Below are positions 52,947 to 62,250 of a stretch of DNA of 64,000 nucleotides, one piece after another (the stretch's first letter is position 1; the number at the start of each line of letters is the position of its first letter). The notes beneath the pieces are model-generated. The model was not told the origin of the DNA. It searched no databases and saw nothing but the letters and a program-made list of their open reading frames with translations. The DNA lies in the NCBI GenBank assembly GCA_026707945.1, contig JAPOVV010000074.1, positions 124,001 through 188,000 on the forward strand. Reading direction: 5' to 3'. The DNA is from Gammaproteobacteria bacterium. GTDB lineage: Bacteria; Pseudomonadota; Gammaproteobacteria; Pseudomonadales; Azotimanducaceae. The translations under genes were made by a program, and so were the position numbers.

Positions 52947-54481
52947 TGCTTAATAGACGAGAGCTGGTACTCGGAAGTGGCGGGTCCCTGTGCGGCTTAA
53001 TGTTGCCGATTCGTGGAATTGCCTCCGATTCGACATACGAGCGCTTTCACGAGAATCTCTCTAGACATCCATGGTTGCGCCTCTATGCCGGTGTTAGCGA
53101 TACGGACACTGGTATCACGCAATGTGAGATTGAAGGCAATTGGCCATCCGACCTGGTTGGAGCCTTGTTCCGTAACGGACCTGGTCGCATGGAACGCGCT
53201 GGTCGAAGATATCAGCATTGGTTCGATGGCGATGGATTAGTTCAAAAGTGGTCAATTGGTCCGGGACCGAACGTGACGCACCGTGCTCGGTTGGTGCGAA
53301 CGCATAAGTACTTGCGCGACGAATCAAAAAACGAGCTATCTCTCGTTGGATTCGGCACCCTCGGCGATGACTCGGTGAGTATTACTGGTCCCGATTCATT
53401 GAACGTCGGCAATATCAGCGTATTGCCGCGGGATGAGGAGCTGTGGGCACTTTGGGAAGGCGGTTCCGCATGGCAATTGAACCCGGAGTCACTCGAAACA
53501 ACAGGTATCGTAGAACTATCCACGGAGTCGGCCGGATTGCCGTTTTCGGCACACCCTCGCATCGAACCGAACGGCACGGTGTGGAATTTCGGGTACGTCA
53601 GTCATATGGGTGCCTTGGTGATATGGCGAATGGATGCCGGCGTTCGAAAACCCGAAATCTCAATCATTCGTCGCAACCCGATGACGATTCCACATGATTT
53701 TGTTGTGACGTCGAAGCATCTCGTGATTCCGCTTCCACCACTCCATTTCGAACCAGATCCCTCCGTCGAGCAGAGCTTCATCGACATGCATGTCTGGCAT
53801 TCGGATCGGAGCCTCGACCTCTTGGTCTTAGATAAGGACGATCCACAAAGTCATTTTGTCGTCGAACTACCTGCCAAGTGGTTGTTTCACTACTCAAACG
53901 CCTGGGAAGACGAAAACGGAGTCATTAGGTTCGAAGGCTTTAAGTACGACGATCCAAGCTTGATGTATGACGCGTTTAAGAACGTAATGCATGGGGAAGC
54001 GCCGACAAGCGTTTCCTTGTCTTCGCTAGTTCAATTTCGGATCGACACGAAGAAGCGCACGGCTACTGTCGAGGATTTGGCAAATGAATTTGAGGCAAGC
54101 GAATTCCCATCCGTAGATCAACGGCGCTCTACCGAACGTCACGAATGGTTGACCATGCTCGCAAACGATTCAAGCTCGAACTCTGCGATGCGACTCGGAT
54201 TGTTGAACAGCGTCGCTCGGATGAATATCTCAACTGGCGCGATAGGCCGTTTCACGTATCCTGAATATGAAATCCCCGAGGAGCACGTATTCGTACCTAA
54301 TCCTAAGGGTACCAGCGAATCAGATGGCTGGATCTTGGGGACATCACTCGATTACGTAAAACAAGAAACGTATTTGAACGTTTTTGATATTGGTAATGCA
54401 ACACCGGAGCCAATCGCACGGGCGACGCTACCTCGTCTGATGCCACTTGGGTTGCACGGGCAATTCGTCACGACGAAGTAG
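52946..54481 (+). CDS. Carotenoid oxygenase (RPE65/CCD family)
   Basis: 511 residues. Seven-bladed propeller with the family signature LFRNGPGRMERAGRRYQHWF (about 74-93). The four iron ligands are His203 (SAHPRI), His250 (IPHDFVVT), His315 (FHYSNAWE) and His504 (GLHGQFVTT). A NRRELVLGSGGSLCGLML N-terminus resembles a twin-arginine or Sec signal, suggesting export. It cleaves carotenoid or stilbene-like double bonds with oxygen. The stop is directly followed by the histidine kinase ATG. Confidence 0.92.
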   Translation: MLNRRELVLGSGGSLCGLMLPIRGIASDSTYERFHENLSRHPWLRLYAGVSDTDTGITQCEIEGNWPSDLVGALFRNGPGRMERAGRRYQHWFDGDGLVQKWSIGPGPNVTHRARLVRTHKYLRDESKNELSLVGFGTLGDDSVSITGPDSLNVGNISVLPRDEELWALWEGGSAWQLNPESLETTGIVELSTESAGLPFSAHPRIEPNGTVWNFGYVSHMGALVIWRMDAGVRKPEISIIRRNPMTIPHDFVVTSKHLVIPLPPLHFEPDPSVEQSFIDMHVWHSDRSLDLLVLDKDDPQSHFVVELPAKWLFHYSNAWEDENGVIRFEGFKYDDPSLMYDAFKNVMHGEAPTSVSLSSLVQFRIDTKKRTATVEDLANEFEASEFPSVDQRRSTERHEWLTMLANDSSSNSAMRLGLLNSVARMNISTGAIGRFTYPEYEIPEEHVFVPNPKGTSESDGWILGTSLDYVKQETYLNVFDIGNATPEPIARATLPRLMPLGLHGQFVTTK

Positions 54482-55519
54482 ATGTTTAAGTCGTTTCTAT
54501 CTCACACCCGAGAACACGCAACCGCTTGGATCGTCGCAGTTACCGTCGCGTTCTGCACGCTTGTAGCAACCGTCCTGACGTTTCTAAATGGTGAAATTTG
54601 GCTGAATTACGTCGCCAGTTACTCAATTGGTATGACGTGCATGTCGCTCCAACTCTGGGTACACGAGCGTCGGCCGGAATCGTGGAATCGTGAATGGGTT
54701 ACTGTCATAACCGGCATTGTCAGCTTGGCGCTCGGCTTGCTACTCGGCGGAGCGCTCGGGGCATTTGACCCGTTTTTCTTCTACCGTTCAAACCCCATCG
54801 GCTTAGTGATCGGTGGTATCGCATGCGTTGTTGCCGCGTTCGTCATACTCCTAATGGGTTACATTCGTGACCTCGAAACCGAACGAGACGCCGTGCGCCA
54901 GCAAGAGCTTGTCATGGAGCGAGAGCTAGCGACTGCTCAACTAAGAACGTTACAAGCGCAAATCGAACCGCATTTTCTGTTCAACACCCTCGCGAACGTG
55001 CAAGCGCTCATCGAAAGAGATCCATCGACAGCGTCTGAACTCGTAGACTCACTCACAAATCTATTTCGGGTATCACTGGACTACTCTCGTTCAAGCAACG
55101 GGACTATAAAAAAAGAAATTGAGCTGATTTCGAGCTACCTGGCTGTCCAGGAGGTTCGGATGGGAGAGCGTTTGACGTTCAAAATTGATGTTGAAGACGA
55201 TCTCAACGATTTCGAGCTACCGCCTTTCTTGATACAACCGCTCATTGAAAATGCAATAAAGCACGGACTCGAACCTTCCGCAAAACCTGGAAGTCTCGAA
55301 GTACAGATAGCGCACATTGAATCCGCGATTCAGATTGTCGTTACCAATACGTGGGAACCGGATCACGTGAATGTAGACGGAGACGGTGTCGGAATAGAAA
55401 ACGTGAAGGAGCGCTTGAATTCGCTCTACTCCAACGCAGCGAAACTCCAGATTAGTCACCCTACCAAAGACCTATTCCGCGTCACCATCGAATTGCCTCT
55501 CGAGAAAGTCGCGGTGTGA
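54482..55519 (+). CDS. LytS/AlgZ-type sensor histidine kinase
   Basis: 345 residues. Four N-terminal membrane helices (about 16-35, 42-56, 76-98, 105-128), a short coiled coil, then the HPK8-type kinase: phospho-acceptor His in QAQIEPHFLFNTLANVQALI (about 158-177), and ATP-binding segments LPPFLIQPLIENAIKHGLEP and GVGIENVKERLNSL. It begins directly after the carotenoid oxygenase stop and its end overlaps the response regulator start (GTGA), so it is the cognate kinase. Confidence 0.93.
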   Translation: MFKSFLSHTREHATAWIVAVTVAFCTLVATVLTFLNGEIWLNYVASYSIGMTCMSLQLWVHERRPESWNREWVTVITGIVSLALGLLLGGALGAFDPFFFYRSNPIGLVIGGIACVVAAFVILLMGYIRDLETERDAVRQQELVMERELATAQLRTLQAQIEPHFLFNTLANVQALIERDPSTASELVDSLTNLFRVSLDYSRSSNGTIKKEIELISSYLAVQEVRMGERLTFKIDVEDDLNDFELPPFLIQPLIENAIKHGLEPSAKPGSLEVQIAHIESAIQIVVTNTWEPDHVNVDGDGVGIENVKERLNSLYSNAAKLQISHPTKDLFRVTIELPLEKVAV

Positions 55520-56268
55520 GTCCGACGGTACTTATCGCTGACGACGAACCGCTGTTGCGTGAACAGCTCGAAGGCTTAGTCAATCGTATTTGGCCAGAGG
55601 CTCGCATCGTCGCTTCTGCCTCGAATGGTGCGGAGGCACGAATTGCTTTGCAAGAACAACGCCCTGATGTCGCGTTTCTTGATATCCGTATGCCTTCACC
55701 AGACGGTTTGGCGTTGGCTGAGGAATTTGCGGACGAACCGAGTCTCATCGTTTTTGTCACGGCGTACGACCAATACGCTGTAGCCGCGTTTGAGAAAAAC
55801 GCCTGCGATTATCTACTTAAACCGATATCGGAAGACCGTTTTCAAGAAACTGTAAATAGGCTTGAGAGTCGACTTGAGAGATCTGATACGACCATGGCCA
55901 TTGCATCAATCAGGCGCGAAATAGAGAACCTCAAATCGAAGCCTCGGCTCGACCGAATCCCTGTTCATCATCGTGGCAAAACGAAGTTAGTTTCGGTGGG
56001 GGACATCCGCTATTTCAAAGCGGACGCCAAATACACACTCGCATTCGATGCGTCAAACGAATATGTGCTTTCGTCGAGTCTTCAGGCGTTAGAAGAACAA
56101 TTAGACGCCGACGTTTTCTGGCGGATTCACCGCAACTGTATCGTTAACGCGAACTTTATCGAAACCGTGCATCGCATTACCAGTGATGTATTTGTAGTAA
56201 AAATCTCTAATCGTGACGACGAACTTCGTGTGAGTCGAAACTATCGTTATAGGTTTCGCGAGTTTTGA
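55516..56268 (+). CDS. LytR/AlgR-type response regulator
   Basis: 250 residues from GTG 55516. Receiver domain 1-120 with acidic pocket IADDEP (7-12), phospho-acceptor Asp in VAFLDIRMPSPDG and switch residues FVTAYDQYAV and YLLKP. LytTR DNA-binding domain about 150-248, with VSVGDIRYFKADAKYT and FWRIHRNCIVNANFIETVHR. Such regulators bind direct repeats upstream of few target genes; the adjacent oxygenase operon is a natural candidate. Confidence 0.93.
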   Translation: MSPTVLIADDEPLLREQLEGLVNRIWPEARIVASASNGAEARIALQEQRPDVAFLDIRMPSPDGLALAEEFADEPSLIVFVTAYDQYAVAAFEKNACDYLLKPISEDRFQETVNRLESRLERSDTTMAIASIRREIENLKSKPRLDRIPVHHRGKTKLVSVGDIRYFKADAKYTLAFDASNEYVLSSSLQALEEQLDADVFWRIHRNCIVNANFIETVHRITSDVFVVKISNRDDELRVSRNYRYRFREF

Positions 56269-56436
56269 GAGAGCCGTGGACACGTCACACGTTCACAGCC
56301 TCGCCAAACGAAGTCGTAGAAACGGAAAGCAATCGTTTGAAATGTCAGTACATACGACTCACTAATTGTTTCCTGCGCAGATTGAGTCTGTGCCCCACAT
56401 ACAATCAAATCAACCCATCTTTCTATTTTCCGCCGC

Positions 56437-57003
56437 ATGAGCAAAACGAAAAATCTTCTAATTAGCTTTCTTACCCCGTTTGGTATGCTCATCGCAATTT
56501 CTATGACGAATGCTTGTGCGCATAGCGTCAGTACCGTCGGCAATGGAAGCACTCAACATCCAAGTGTTGATATAGACAACCATGATCCCAGCAAAGAGGA
56601 ACCAATGGCACATTCAGTTACACCTTTTTTAATGTTCCAAGGTAAGAACGCCCAAGAAGCCATCGACTTCTACCTAGACGTGATTCCCGGTAGTCGTATT
56701 GAAGACGTTCAACACTACGGCGATTCGAACCCAGAATTTGCTGATCTGATTATGTTCGCAACCGTGAGCATTGGTGGGCAGGATGTCAGGTTCAGCGACA
56801 GCCCTATTAAGCATGCTTTCGATTTCACGCCATCATTCTCGTTTCTGATCGAGTGCGAGTCGGAAGAACAATTGAAAGCGATTGCATCACAACTTGAGGA
56901 ATCGGGAAAAGTGCTGATGCCGATTGATTCTTACGGGTTCAGCAAGAAATTCACCTGGGTTGAAGACCGCTTTGGCGTATCGTGGCAATTAGTGTATTGG
57001 TAG
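56437..57003 (+). CDS. PhnB-like VOC-family protein
   Basis: 188 residues from ATG 56437, or 132 from ATG 56605, which has AGAGGA four bases upstream and gives the standard PhnB-like length (MAHSVTPFLMFQGKNAQEAI). The longer form would add a hydrophobic segment (LLISFLTPFGMLIAISMT) that could be a signal peptide. The domain (FQGKNAQEAIDFYLDVIPGS, then KKFTWVEDRFGVSWQLVYW) matches the 3-demethylubiquinone-methyltransferase-like subgroup of VOC proteins. Enzymatic activity unproven. Stand-alone gene. Confidence 0.82.
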   Translation: MSKTKNLLISFLTPFGMLIAISMTNACAHSVSTVGNGSTQHPSVDIDNHDPSKEEPMAHSVTPFLMFQGKNAQEAIDFYLDVIPGSRIEDVQHYGDSNPEFADLIMFATVSIGGQDVRFSDSPIKHAFDFTPSFSFLIECESEEQLKAIASQLEESGKVLMPIDSYGFSKKFTWVEDRFGVSWQLVYW

Positions 57004-57308
57004 CTCGGGATGCATTTCGCGCAAGAGCACTCACGACGTAGTATTTTTGCAGGTGCTAGCCAATTACAGAGTGTTCTAGTCAGTCGCCAACCGGAATACG
57101 ATGACGGCAAATAGGCATCAAATGTACGCGAAGCTATCGCTTAGGTGTCCGCAATAACGTGTGCGGTCCCATATGGTCAATTCCACTCGTACTCGTATCA
57201 TTCAAGCTGCTAGTAGGTTGGCGGACTTAAGACTCGTAATCGTGAACCTGACGCCTAATACATAGGCGAGTGCTGTCCCATATTTGCAGAACTGGAAAGG
57301 ATCTCAAC
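57004..57308. other. Intergenic stretch
   Basis: About 300 bases. A small hairpin GCCTA-N4-TAGGC near 57253 is present. No gene, RNA or good promoter was seen apart from AAAGGA just before the YCII gene. Confidence 0.4.
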
Positions 57309-57608
57309 ATGTACATTTCAGTAATCGGTACCGACAAGCCCGGAATGGCCGAAGTTCGCAGCGCTAATTTCGATGCGTTCGCCGAATTTCTACGCGACCA
57401 TCCAGAATTTCCGGACGTGAAGCTACACCACGGCGGACCTCTTCTCGCCGCCGACGGTGAGACGCCGATAGGGACCCAGCTGGTTGTCGAAGCGCCTTCC
57501 ATAGAGGCTGCTGAGAACTTCATTAAAGCAAGCCCGTTTGGGCGATTAGATTTATACGCAGAAGTTCACGTGCGGCCATGGCGTTGGTTGACCGGTAGAC
57601 CCGACTAG
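57309..57608 (+). CDS. YCII-related domain protein
   Basis: 99 residues from ATG 57309, preferred over an upstream GTG (57270) because AAAGG lies 8-12 bases before it and the protein then begins MYISVIGTDKPG, as YCII proteins do. Dimeric alpha-beta fold: HPEFPDVKLHHGGPLLAADG with a conserved His (about 40), and AENFIKASPFGRLDLYAEVH. Roles in the family are mostly unknown; some members are dehalogenase- or lactonase-like. It is 90 bases before a TauD-family gene. Confidence 0.82.
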   Translation: MYISVIGTDKPGMAEVRSANFDAFAEFLRDHPEFPDVKLHHGGPLLAADGETPIGTQLVVEAPSIEAAENFIKASPFGRLDLYAEVHVRPWRWLTGRPD

Positions 57609-57698
57609 CTGGCTAGTTCATTTCGACGAAACGACCCACAAGCAGCGTTTCGAAGCTAGAGCTTTGATTGGTCTATTGCGCACTTCGCCACGAACATC

Positions 57699-58802
57699 AT
57701 GAGAAATGCAGATGATGTGAATGCACAGGCTTTACCTGACGCCGCAGACGCGCTGATGCAACCTTCGTCAGATCGTGCGGCGTGGATCCCAGAAGAAATG
57801 GAAGCCGATAAGGTCTGGCTTCACAACTTCACCGATCGAGAATTGACGGAGATCCATGAAGCTGTCGAAAACGTAGAGAGGGAGCGCTTAGATTTCCTGG
57901 ATATCGACCGCGATGCCTTTCCACTTCCTCATTTCACTGCAAGATTGACGGAAGTCAGAAACGAACTCCTATACGGGCGAGGATTTGTTCTATTCCGCGG
58001 ACTCGATATCGACCACACCAATCGACGTCGAGCAGCACTTGCTTTCTGGGGCATCTCAATGCACTTAGGCGATGTTGCGCTTTCGCAAAATGCAAATGGT
58101 CATGCGCTGGGTCACGTTTACGATCTTGGTCAAACGAGAGAAAATCCCTTACAACGGGGACCCTACTCCCGTGAGGCGATTCCATTTCACTGTGACTGGT
58201 GCGATTTGACTGGGCTCTGCTGCCTGAATCCAGCAAAACAAGGTGGTCTGAATTCGATCATGTCCTCGGTGACCGTCTATAACGAAATGCTCGAACATAG
58301 CCCAGATCTCGTTGAGGCGCTGACGCATCCAATCTATCGAGACCGGCGTGGTGAAACACCGCAGGGCATGGACGAGTGGTATGCCATTCCTGTGTTTAAC
58401 GTATTCGACGGTTGGTTCAGTGCAAACCTCGAACCCGCCATGACTGACTCAGTCGAGAGATTTGACGAGGTTCCCAAGAAAAGCACGTTGGAACGTGAAG
58501 CGATTGCGGAAATCCAGCGAATTTGCGATGAAAAGCACTTGTCTATGGATTTTCTACCGGGCGATATTCAATTTATCAACAACCACACCACATTCCACTC
58601 TCGGTCTGCTTACGAGGACTACACTGAAGTAGATCGTAAACGACACCTATTTCGCATTTGGCTTAAGTGCTTCGATGGTCGTCCACTGTCACATTGGTTT
58701 TACGATCGGAACGGACCTCAGGGTACCGTAGATCGACCTGGGGGAATCGTCAGATCGGACACCGTACTTACGGCGCCGCTAGTTCCATCGGTACATAGAT
58801 AG
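57699..58802 (+). CDS. TauD/TfdA-like dioxygenase
   Basis: 367 residues. HxD in IPFHCDWCDLTGL (about 164-176; His167, Asp169) and distal His in NNHTTFHSRSAYEDYTEVDR (about 292-311). RGFVLFRGLDIDH near 93-105 is family-typical, as is the ending RKRHLFRIWLKC. It resembles larger TauD-type proteins acting on amino-acid or clavaminate-like substrates rather than taurine. It may be co-transcribed with the YCII gene. Substrate unknown. Confidence 0.87.
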   Translation: MRNADDVNAQALPDAADALMQPSSDRAAWIPEEMEADKVWLHNFTDRELTEIHEAVENVERERLDFLDIDRDAFPLPHFTARLTEVRNELLYGRGFVLFRGLDIDHTNRRRAALAFWGISMHLGDVALSQNANGHALGHVYDLGQTRENPLQRGPYSREAIPFHCDWCDLTGLCCLNPAKQGGLNSIMSSVTVYNEMLEHSPDLVEALTHPIYRDRRGETPQGMDEWYAIPVFNVFDGWFSANLEPAMTDSVERFDEVPKKSTLEREAIAEIQRICDEKHLSMDFLPGDIQFINNHTTFHSRSAYEDYTEVDRKRHLFRIWLKCFDGRPLSHWFYDRNGPQGTVDRPGGIVRSDTVLTAPLVPSVHR

Positions 58803-58994
58803 AGTAGTCTTGCTTCGTACACATTAGTAGTCATTGATTTCGATGTTCCTTTAAAGAATGTAGGTTGAAGATGCGATGAGGTGTTTACTAAAGCCGGCCG
58901 ACTATCGCGTTAAACGAATAGACTTTCGATGGGTCGTTCCATCACGAGACCATATTCAAGTGCTGATCGTCTTAGGCATTAGCTGCGAGTCAGT

Positions 58995-60725
58995 ATGACA
59001 TCAGAATCGGATGTGAGGATGTTAGGACCCAATGAGCAACTCTCAGTTCCTATTGCGTCTGGTTTAGGCATTCAGCTCGTCGCGTTAGTCATACCTGGCG
59101 TCGTACTAATTCCTACCATCGTTTTTCGCGGCGCCGGTCAGCCAGAAGAGATTCTCTTGTGGGGTGTGTTCGCTTCCGTTGTTGTCTGCGGTGCGACGAC
59201 AATGTTGCAAGCAGCTCGACTCGGTCGTTTCGGTGCAGGCTACCTCATCGCGACCGGCACGTCCGGTGCCGCAATGGCGGTCAGCGTCGCAGCCCTAAAC
59301 GCCGGAGGTCCCGCGCTACTTGCGACACTGGTACTTAGCTTGGCGATCGTGCAATTCCTATTCTCCACCCGCCTTGAGCTATTTCGACGCATTCTTACGC
59401 CGACCGTCACAGGAACCATCATCATGCTGACTCCTGTCACGGTAACGCCTGTGATCTTTCAGGAACTAAACAACGTACCAGAGGGCGTAGCGCCCATGGT
59501 TGGTCCGATATGTGCACTGACCACTTTAGCCGTTGTGATAGGAATCATGCTGAAGGCTCATGGATTTTGGCGGTTATGGTCGCCGATCATTGGCGTGATC
59601 GCTGGAGCGCTCATGTCGGTTGCTTTCGGCTTGTACGACATCGAGCGTGTCGTGAACGCGGGGTGGATTGGATTTCCTACGCTTGAATGGCCTGGCTTGA
59701 ATCTTGAATTCAATGTCGCATTCTGGGCACTACTACCCGCGTTCTTGTTCATTACGGTCGTCTGCACGATTCAAACGGTAAGCGGTTCGATCGCAGTTCA
59801 ACGAGTGACTTGGAACGAAACTAAGGCGGTTGACTTTCGCTCAGTGCAAGGTGCCGTCTCCGCCGATTCGGTAGGAAATCTCTTCGGTTCAGTGCTCGGC
59901 TCGATGCCTGTGGGATTTCGCCCGACAGGTACCTCGATGGTGGAGATAACGGGTGTCGGTTCGCGCAGTCTCGGTCTGATACTCGGCGCATCCTTGCTCG
60001 TCCTTGCGTGTGTACCAAAGGCTCTAGCGATAGTTCTCGCCATACCAGGACCCGTTACTGCAACCTTCACAACGATCGTGATGGCATCGATCTTCATCAT
60101 AGGTGTGAAGGTGGTCATTCAAGATGGAATTGACTACCGCAAAGGCGCTATCGTTGGGATTGCATTTTGGGTGGGTGTTGGGTTCGAGTATGGGTCGATC
60201 TTTCCCGACTTCGTGACTGGTTTGTTAGGAAATCTACCAGTGAATGGGATGTTGGCTGGAGGATTGATTGCGTTCTTAGCTACCGGATTCATTGAATTGA
60301 CAAAGCCGCGAAGGCAAAAGTTAGATGCAGAATTGGATCGCTCCGCATTGCCAACCATTCGGGACTTCATTGTCGGATTGGCCAAGCGATACGCGTGGGA
60401 CGAGTCGATGGTTGCGCGCCTCGATGCGGTCAGTGAAGAGACTTTGTTAACTCTACTCGAAGAGCAGGAATCTAAACAGGATGAAGAACCTCGAAGCCTT
60501 CTGGTCGGTGTCACCAATGAAAACGAGCAAGTCACACTTGAATTCATCGCCTCGAGTGGTGAGCAAAACGTGCAAGATCGAATGGCCATGCTTGCTGACG
60601 CCAGTACTCTCGATTCGACTGAACGTGATTTATCACTTCGACTTCTTCGACATCTAGCGTCGTCGGTTCGACATCAGCAGTACTTCGGTACAGACGTCAT
60701 TACCGTTCACGTCGACCGTCGATAA
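58995..60725 (+). CDS. NCS2-family (xanthine/uracil-type) permease with extra C-terminal domain
   Basis: 576 residues. Residues about 20-440 have 12-14 membrane helices of the NCS2 nucleobase:cation symporter fold, with GTSGAAMAVSVAALNAGGPA near 89-108 and the quadruplet region VGFRPTGTSMVEITGVGSRS near 308-327. A cytoplasmic tail of about 125 residues (LPTIRDFIVGLAKRYAWDES to FGTDVITVHVDRR) follows. It looks like a divergent GHKL/anti-sigma-type ATPase-like domain without a clear N-box, and I do not recognise it. The fusion is unusual for NCS2 permeases. Substrate unknown. Confidence 0.85.
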   Translation: MTSESDVRMLGPNEQLSVPIASGLGIQLVALVIPGVVLIPTIVFRGAGQPEEILLWGVFASVVVCGATTMLQAARLGRFGAGYLIATGTSGAAMAVSVAALNAGGPALLATLVLSLAIVQFLFSTRLELFRRILTPTVTGTIIMLTPVTVTPVIFQELNNVPEGVAPMVGPICALTTLAVVIGIMLKAHGFWRLWSPIIGVIAGALMSVAFGLYDIERVVNAGWIGFPTLEWPGLNLEFNVAFWALLPAFLFITVVCTIQTVSGSIAVQRVTWNETKAVDFRSVQGAVSADSVGNLFGSVLGSMPVGFRPTGTSMVEITGVGSRSLGLILGASLLVLACVPKALAIVLAIPGPVTATFTTIVMASIFIIGVKVVIQDGIDYRKGAIVGIAFWVGVGFEYGSIFPDFVTGLLGNLPVNGMLAGGLIAFLATGFIELTKPRRQKLDAELDRSALPTIRDFIVGLAKRYAWDESMVARLDAVSEETLLTLLEEQESKQDEEPRSLLVGVTNENEQVTLEFIASSGEQNVQDRMAMLADASTLDSTERDLSLRLLRHLASSVRHQQYFGTDVITVHVDRR

Positions 60726-61048
60726 CGTACAACGGCGTGATTGCGACGTACATAACAAATGAAGATTCGGAGCTAGATACCGCTTTCAGAGGTGCTGCAG
60801 CAGGGATTTAGATAGCGAATCTTCTTGGATTCGACGGTTTACGTTACGAGATATCATCGCTTCTCGCACATAAGAAGATCATGGGTGCTAAGCGTGTAAA
60901 CCTTGTGTCAAACCAAAAAATACGCTTGCGATGCTTAGGAGCTGATTCCTGCTTCCGTTAGAAATTCGCACTTACCAAAGAAATCAAGCGCCCACGGTAT
61001 CGGAGACTACGATTACATCCCTAATCACTGCGAAAAGCGAGTCTGATT
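60726..61048. other. Intergenic stretch
   Basis: About 320 bases between the permease and the antitoxin remnant. Weak short inverted repeats only, no frame worth calling. Confidence 0.4.
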
Positions 61049-61292
61049 ATGACCTCACTAGAAATCCACGACTTGGATGACGCAATCGTTTGATCTATTG
61101 CGAGCGCGAGCAGCACGAAATACACGATCCGTCCAAGAGGAGGCAACAGCAATCCTGAGTCACGCCTTAGTGCGATCGAACGAGACTAAAGACCTCGTGA
61201 GCATATTCCGCGAACGCTTCGGCGATTCTAACGGCGTAGACCTTCGAATACCCGAGCGCGAGCCGTTACGCGAGCCGCCGACCTTCGATTAG
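61049..61292 (+). pseudogene. FitA-like ribbon-helix-helix antitoxin, frameshifted
   Basis: Frame 1 from ATG 61049 reads TSLEIHDLDDAIV, a typical FitA N-terminus, then hits TGA at 61091. The next frame continues the family from GAT 61092 onwards: DLLRARAARNTRSVQEEATA, ILSHAL and a tail to TAG 61290. Skipping one T in GTTTGATC restores an 80-residue protein of normal length. No FitB/PIN toxin frame follows. It is therefore a decayed orphan antitoxin, a sequencing error, or less likely a +1 frameshift site. Confidence 0.7.
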
Positions 61293-61455
61293 AGTGCCGA
61301 GAACCCACAAATTCGCATCTCTCAACGAACGAAGGATGGCAATTCGCTCTATATGAAGATCGAATAGCTCTACCGAACCACTTACAAATCTATATTCGCA
61401 AATTACTATGGTCAAATGTATAGAACTTGCTGTATTCTTGTATTTGAAACCGAAG

Positions 61456-62250
61456 TCAGTTCATTACCTGATCATTGTCAGATGGCTTCGGTAATTGCGC
61501 CAGATTTCTATCGATCATCTCAATAGTCGCTTCGTCGGAAACTAAGTCTCTAGCAGTTCTTAGTTCGGACCTCGCGGCACCATAGTCACCCATCGAAGCC
61601 CAAACTTCAGCACATTTAAAGTGCGTGAACCAGTCATCAGGATCAATTAATTTCATGTAGTCCACAAACTCCAGACGGCGTACGACATCGCCTTTTACCG
61701 ATGCGACTTCCTGTAAGTTATTGAACATGCGCTTGAGAATGTCCGCGTTACTTGCTAATTCGGGATTGTTTGGTACGCTGATATTTTTCTTCTTTAGATT
61801 CGAAGTAAATGTGTCGTAATCCAAGATGCTGAAGTCGATGGGATTAACGATGACATCGTTAACTTGCGCTAGGAACACGCCAGGGAAATTCACGCCATGA
61901 CTTGACATTGTGAGATGATCACTCACTCCGAGAATGATCGCAACGTACGTAATCGGAATTCCGTGGCGCGATTTGAGCACGTGCTCTATATCGCTATTTG
62001 CGTATTCGTGGAAGTCACTCTCGGTTACCCCTTGAAATCCTTCTTCGTGGAATACCTTCAGCATCATCTCCACGGTTTCTTCACGCTTTTGGATTTCTCC
62101 AGCTAAGTGGAGTAACTGAGTGTCGACCCAATCTAGGTCCGACTCAGGATTTAGGATTCGAGATACTGCTTTTACGCCAAGTAGTAAATGCTCATTGACG
62201 CTTTCCACGCACTCGAGTAATGCGCTGGCATACGGAAGATCTTGTGTCAT
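61456..62250 (-). CDS. SirB1-family protein (transglutaminase-like core)
   Basis: 264 residues. Family segment SDIEHVLKSRHGIPITYVAI (about 88-107), then SSHGVNFPGVFLAQVNDVIV, with the His of GVNFPGHF-type motifs replaced by Val. The C-terminal region (about 195-250) is TPR-like: DPDDWFTHFKCAEVWASMGD, then YGAARSELRTARDLV. SirB1 proteins are cytoplasmic and of uncertain role, often near prmC/hemK. Here the gene stands alone. Confidence 0.85.
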   Translation of the reverse strand: MTQDLPYASALLECVESVNEHLLLGVKAVSRILNPESDLDWVDTQLLHLAGEIQKREETVEMMLKVFHEEGFQGVTESDFHEYANSDIEHVLKSRHGIPITYVAIILGVSDHLTMSSHGVNFPGVFLAQVNDVIVNPIDFSILDYDTFTSNLKKKNISVPNNPELASNADILKRMFNNLQEVASVKGDVVRRLEFVDYMKLIDPDDWFTHFKCAEVWASMGDYGAARSELRTARDLVSDEATIEMIDRNLAQLPKPSDNDQVMN

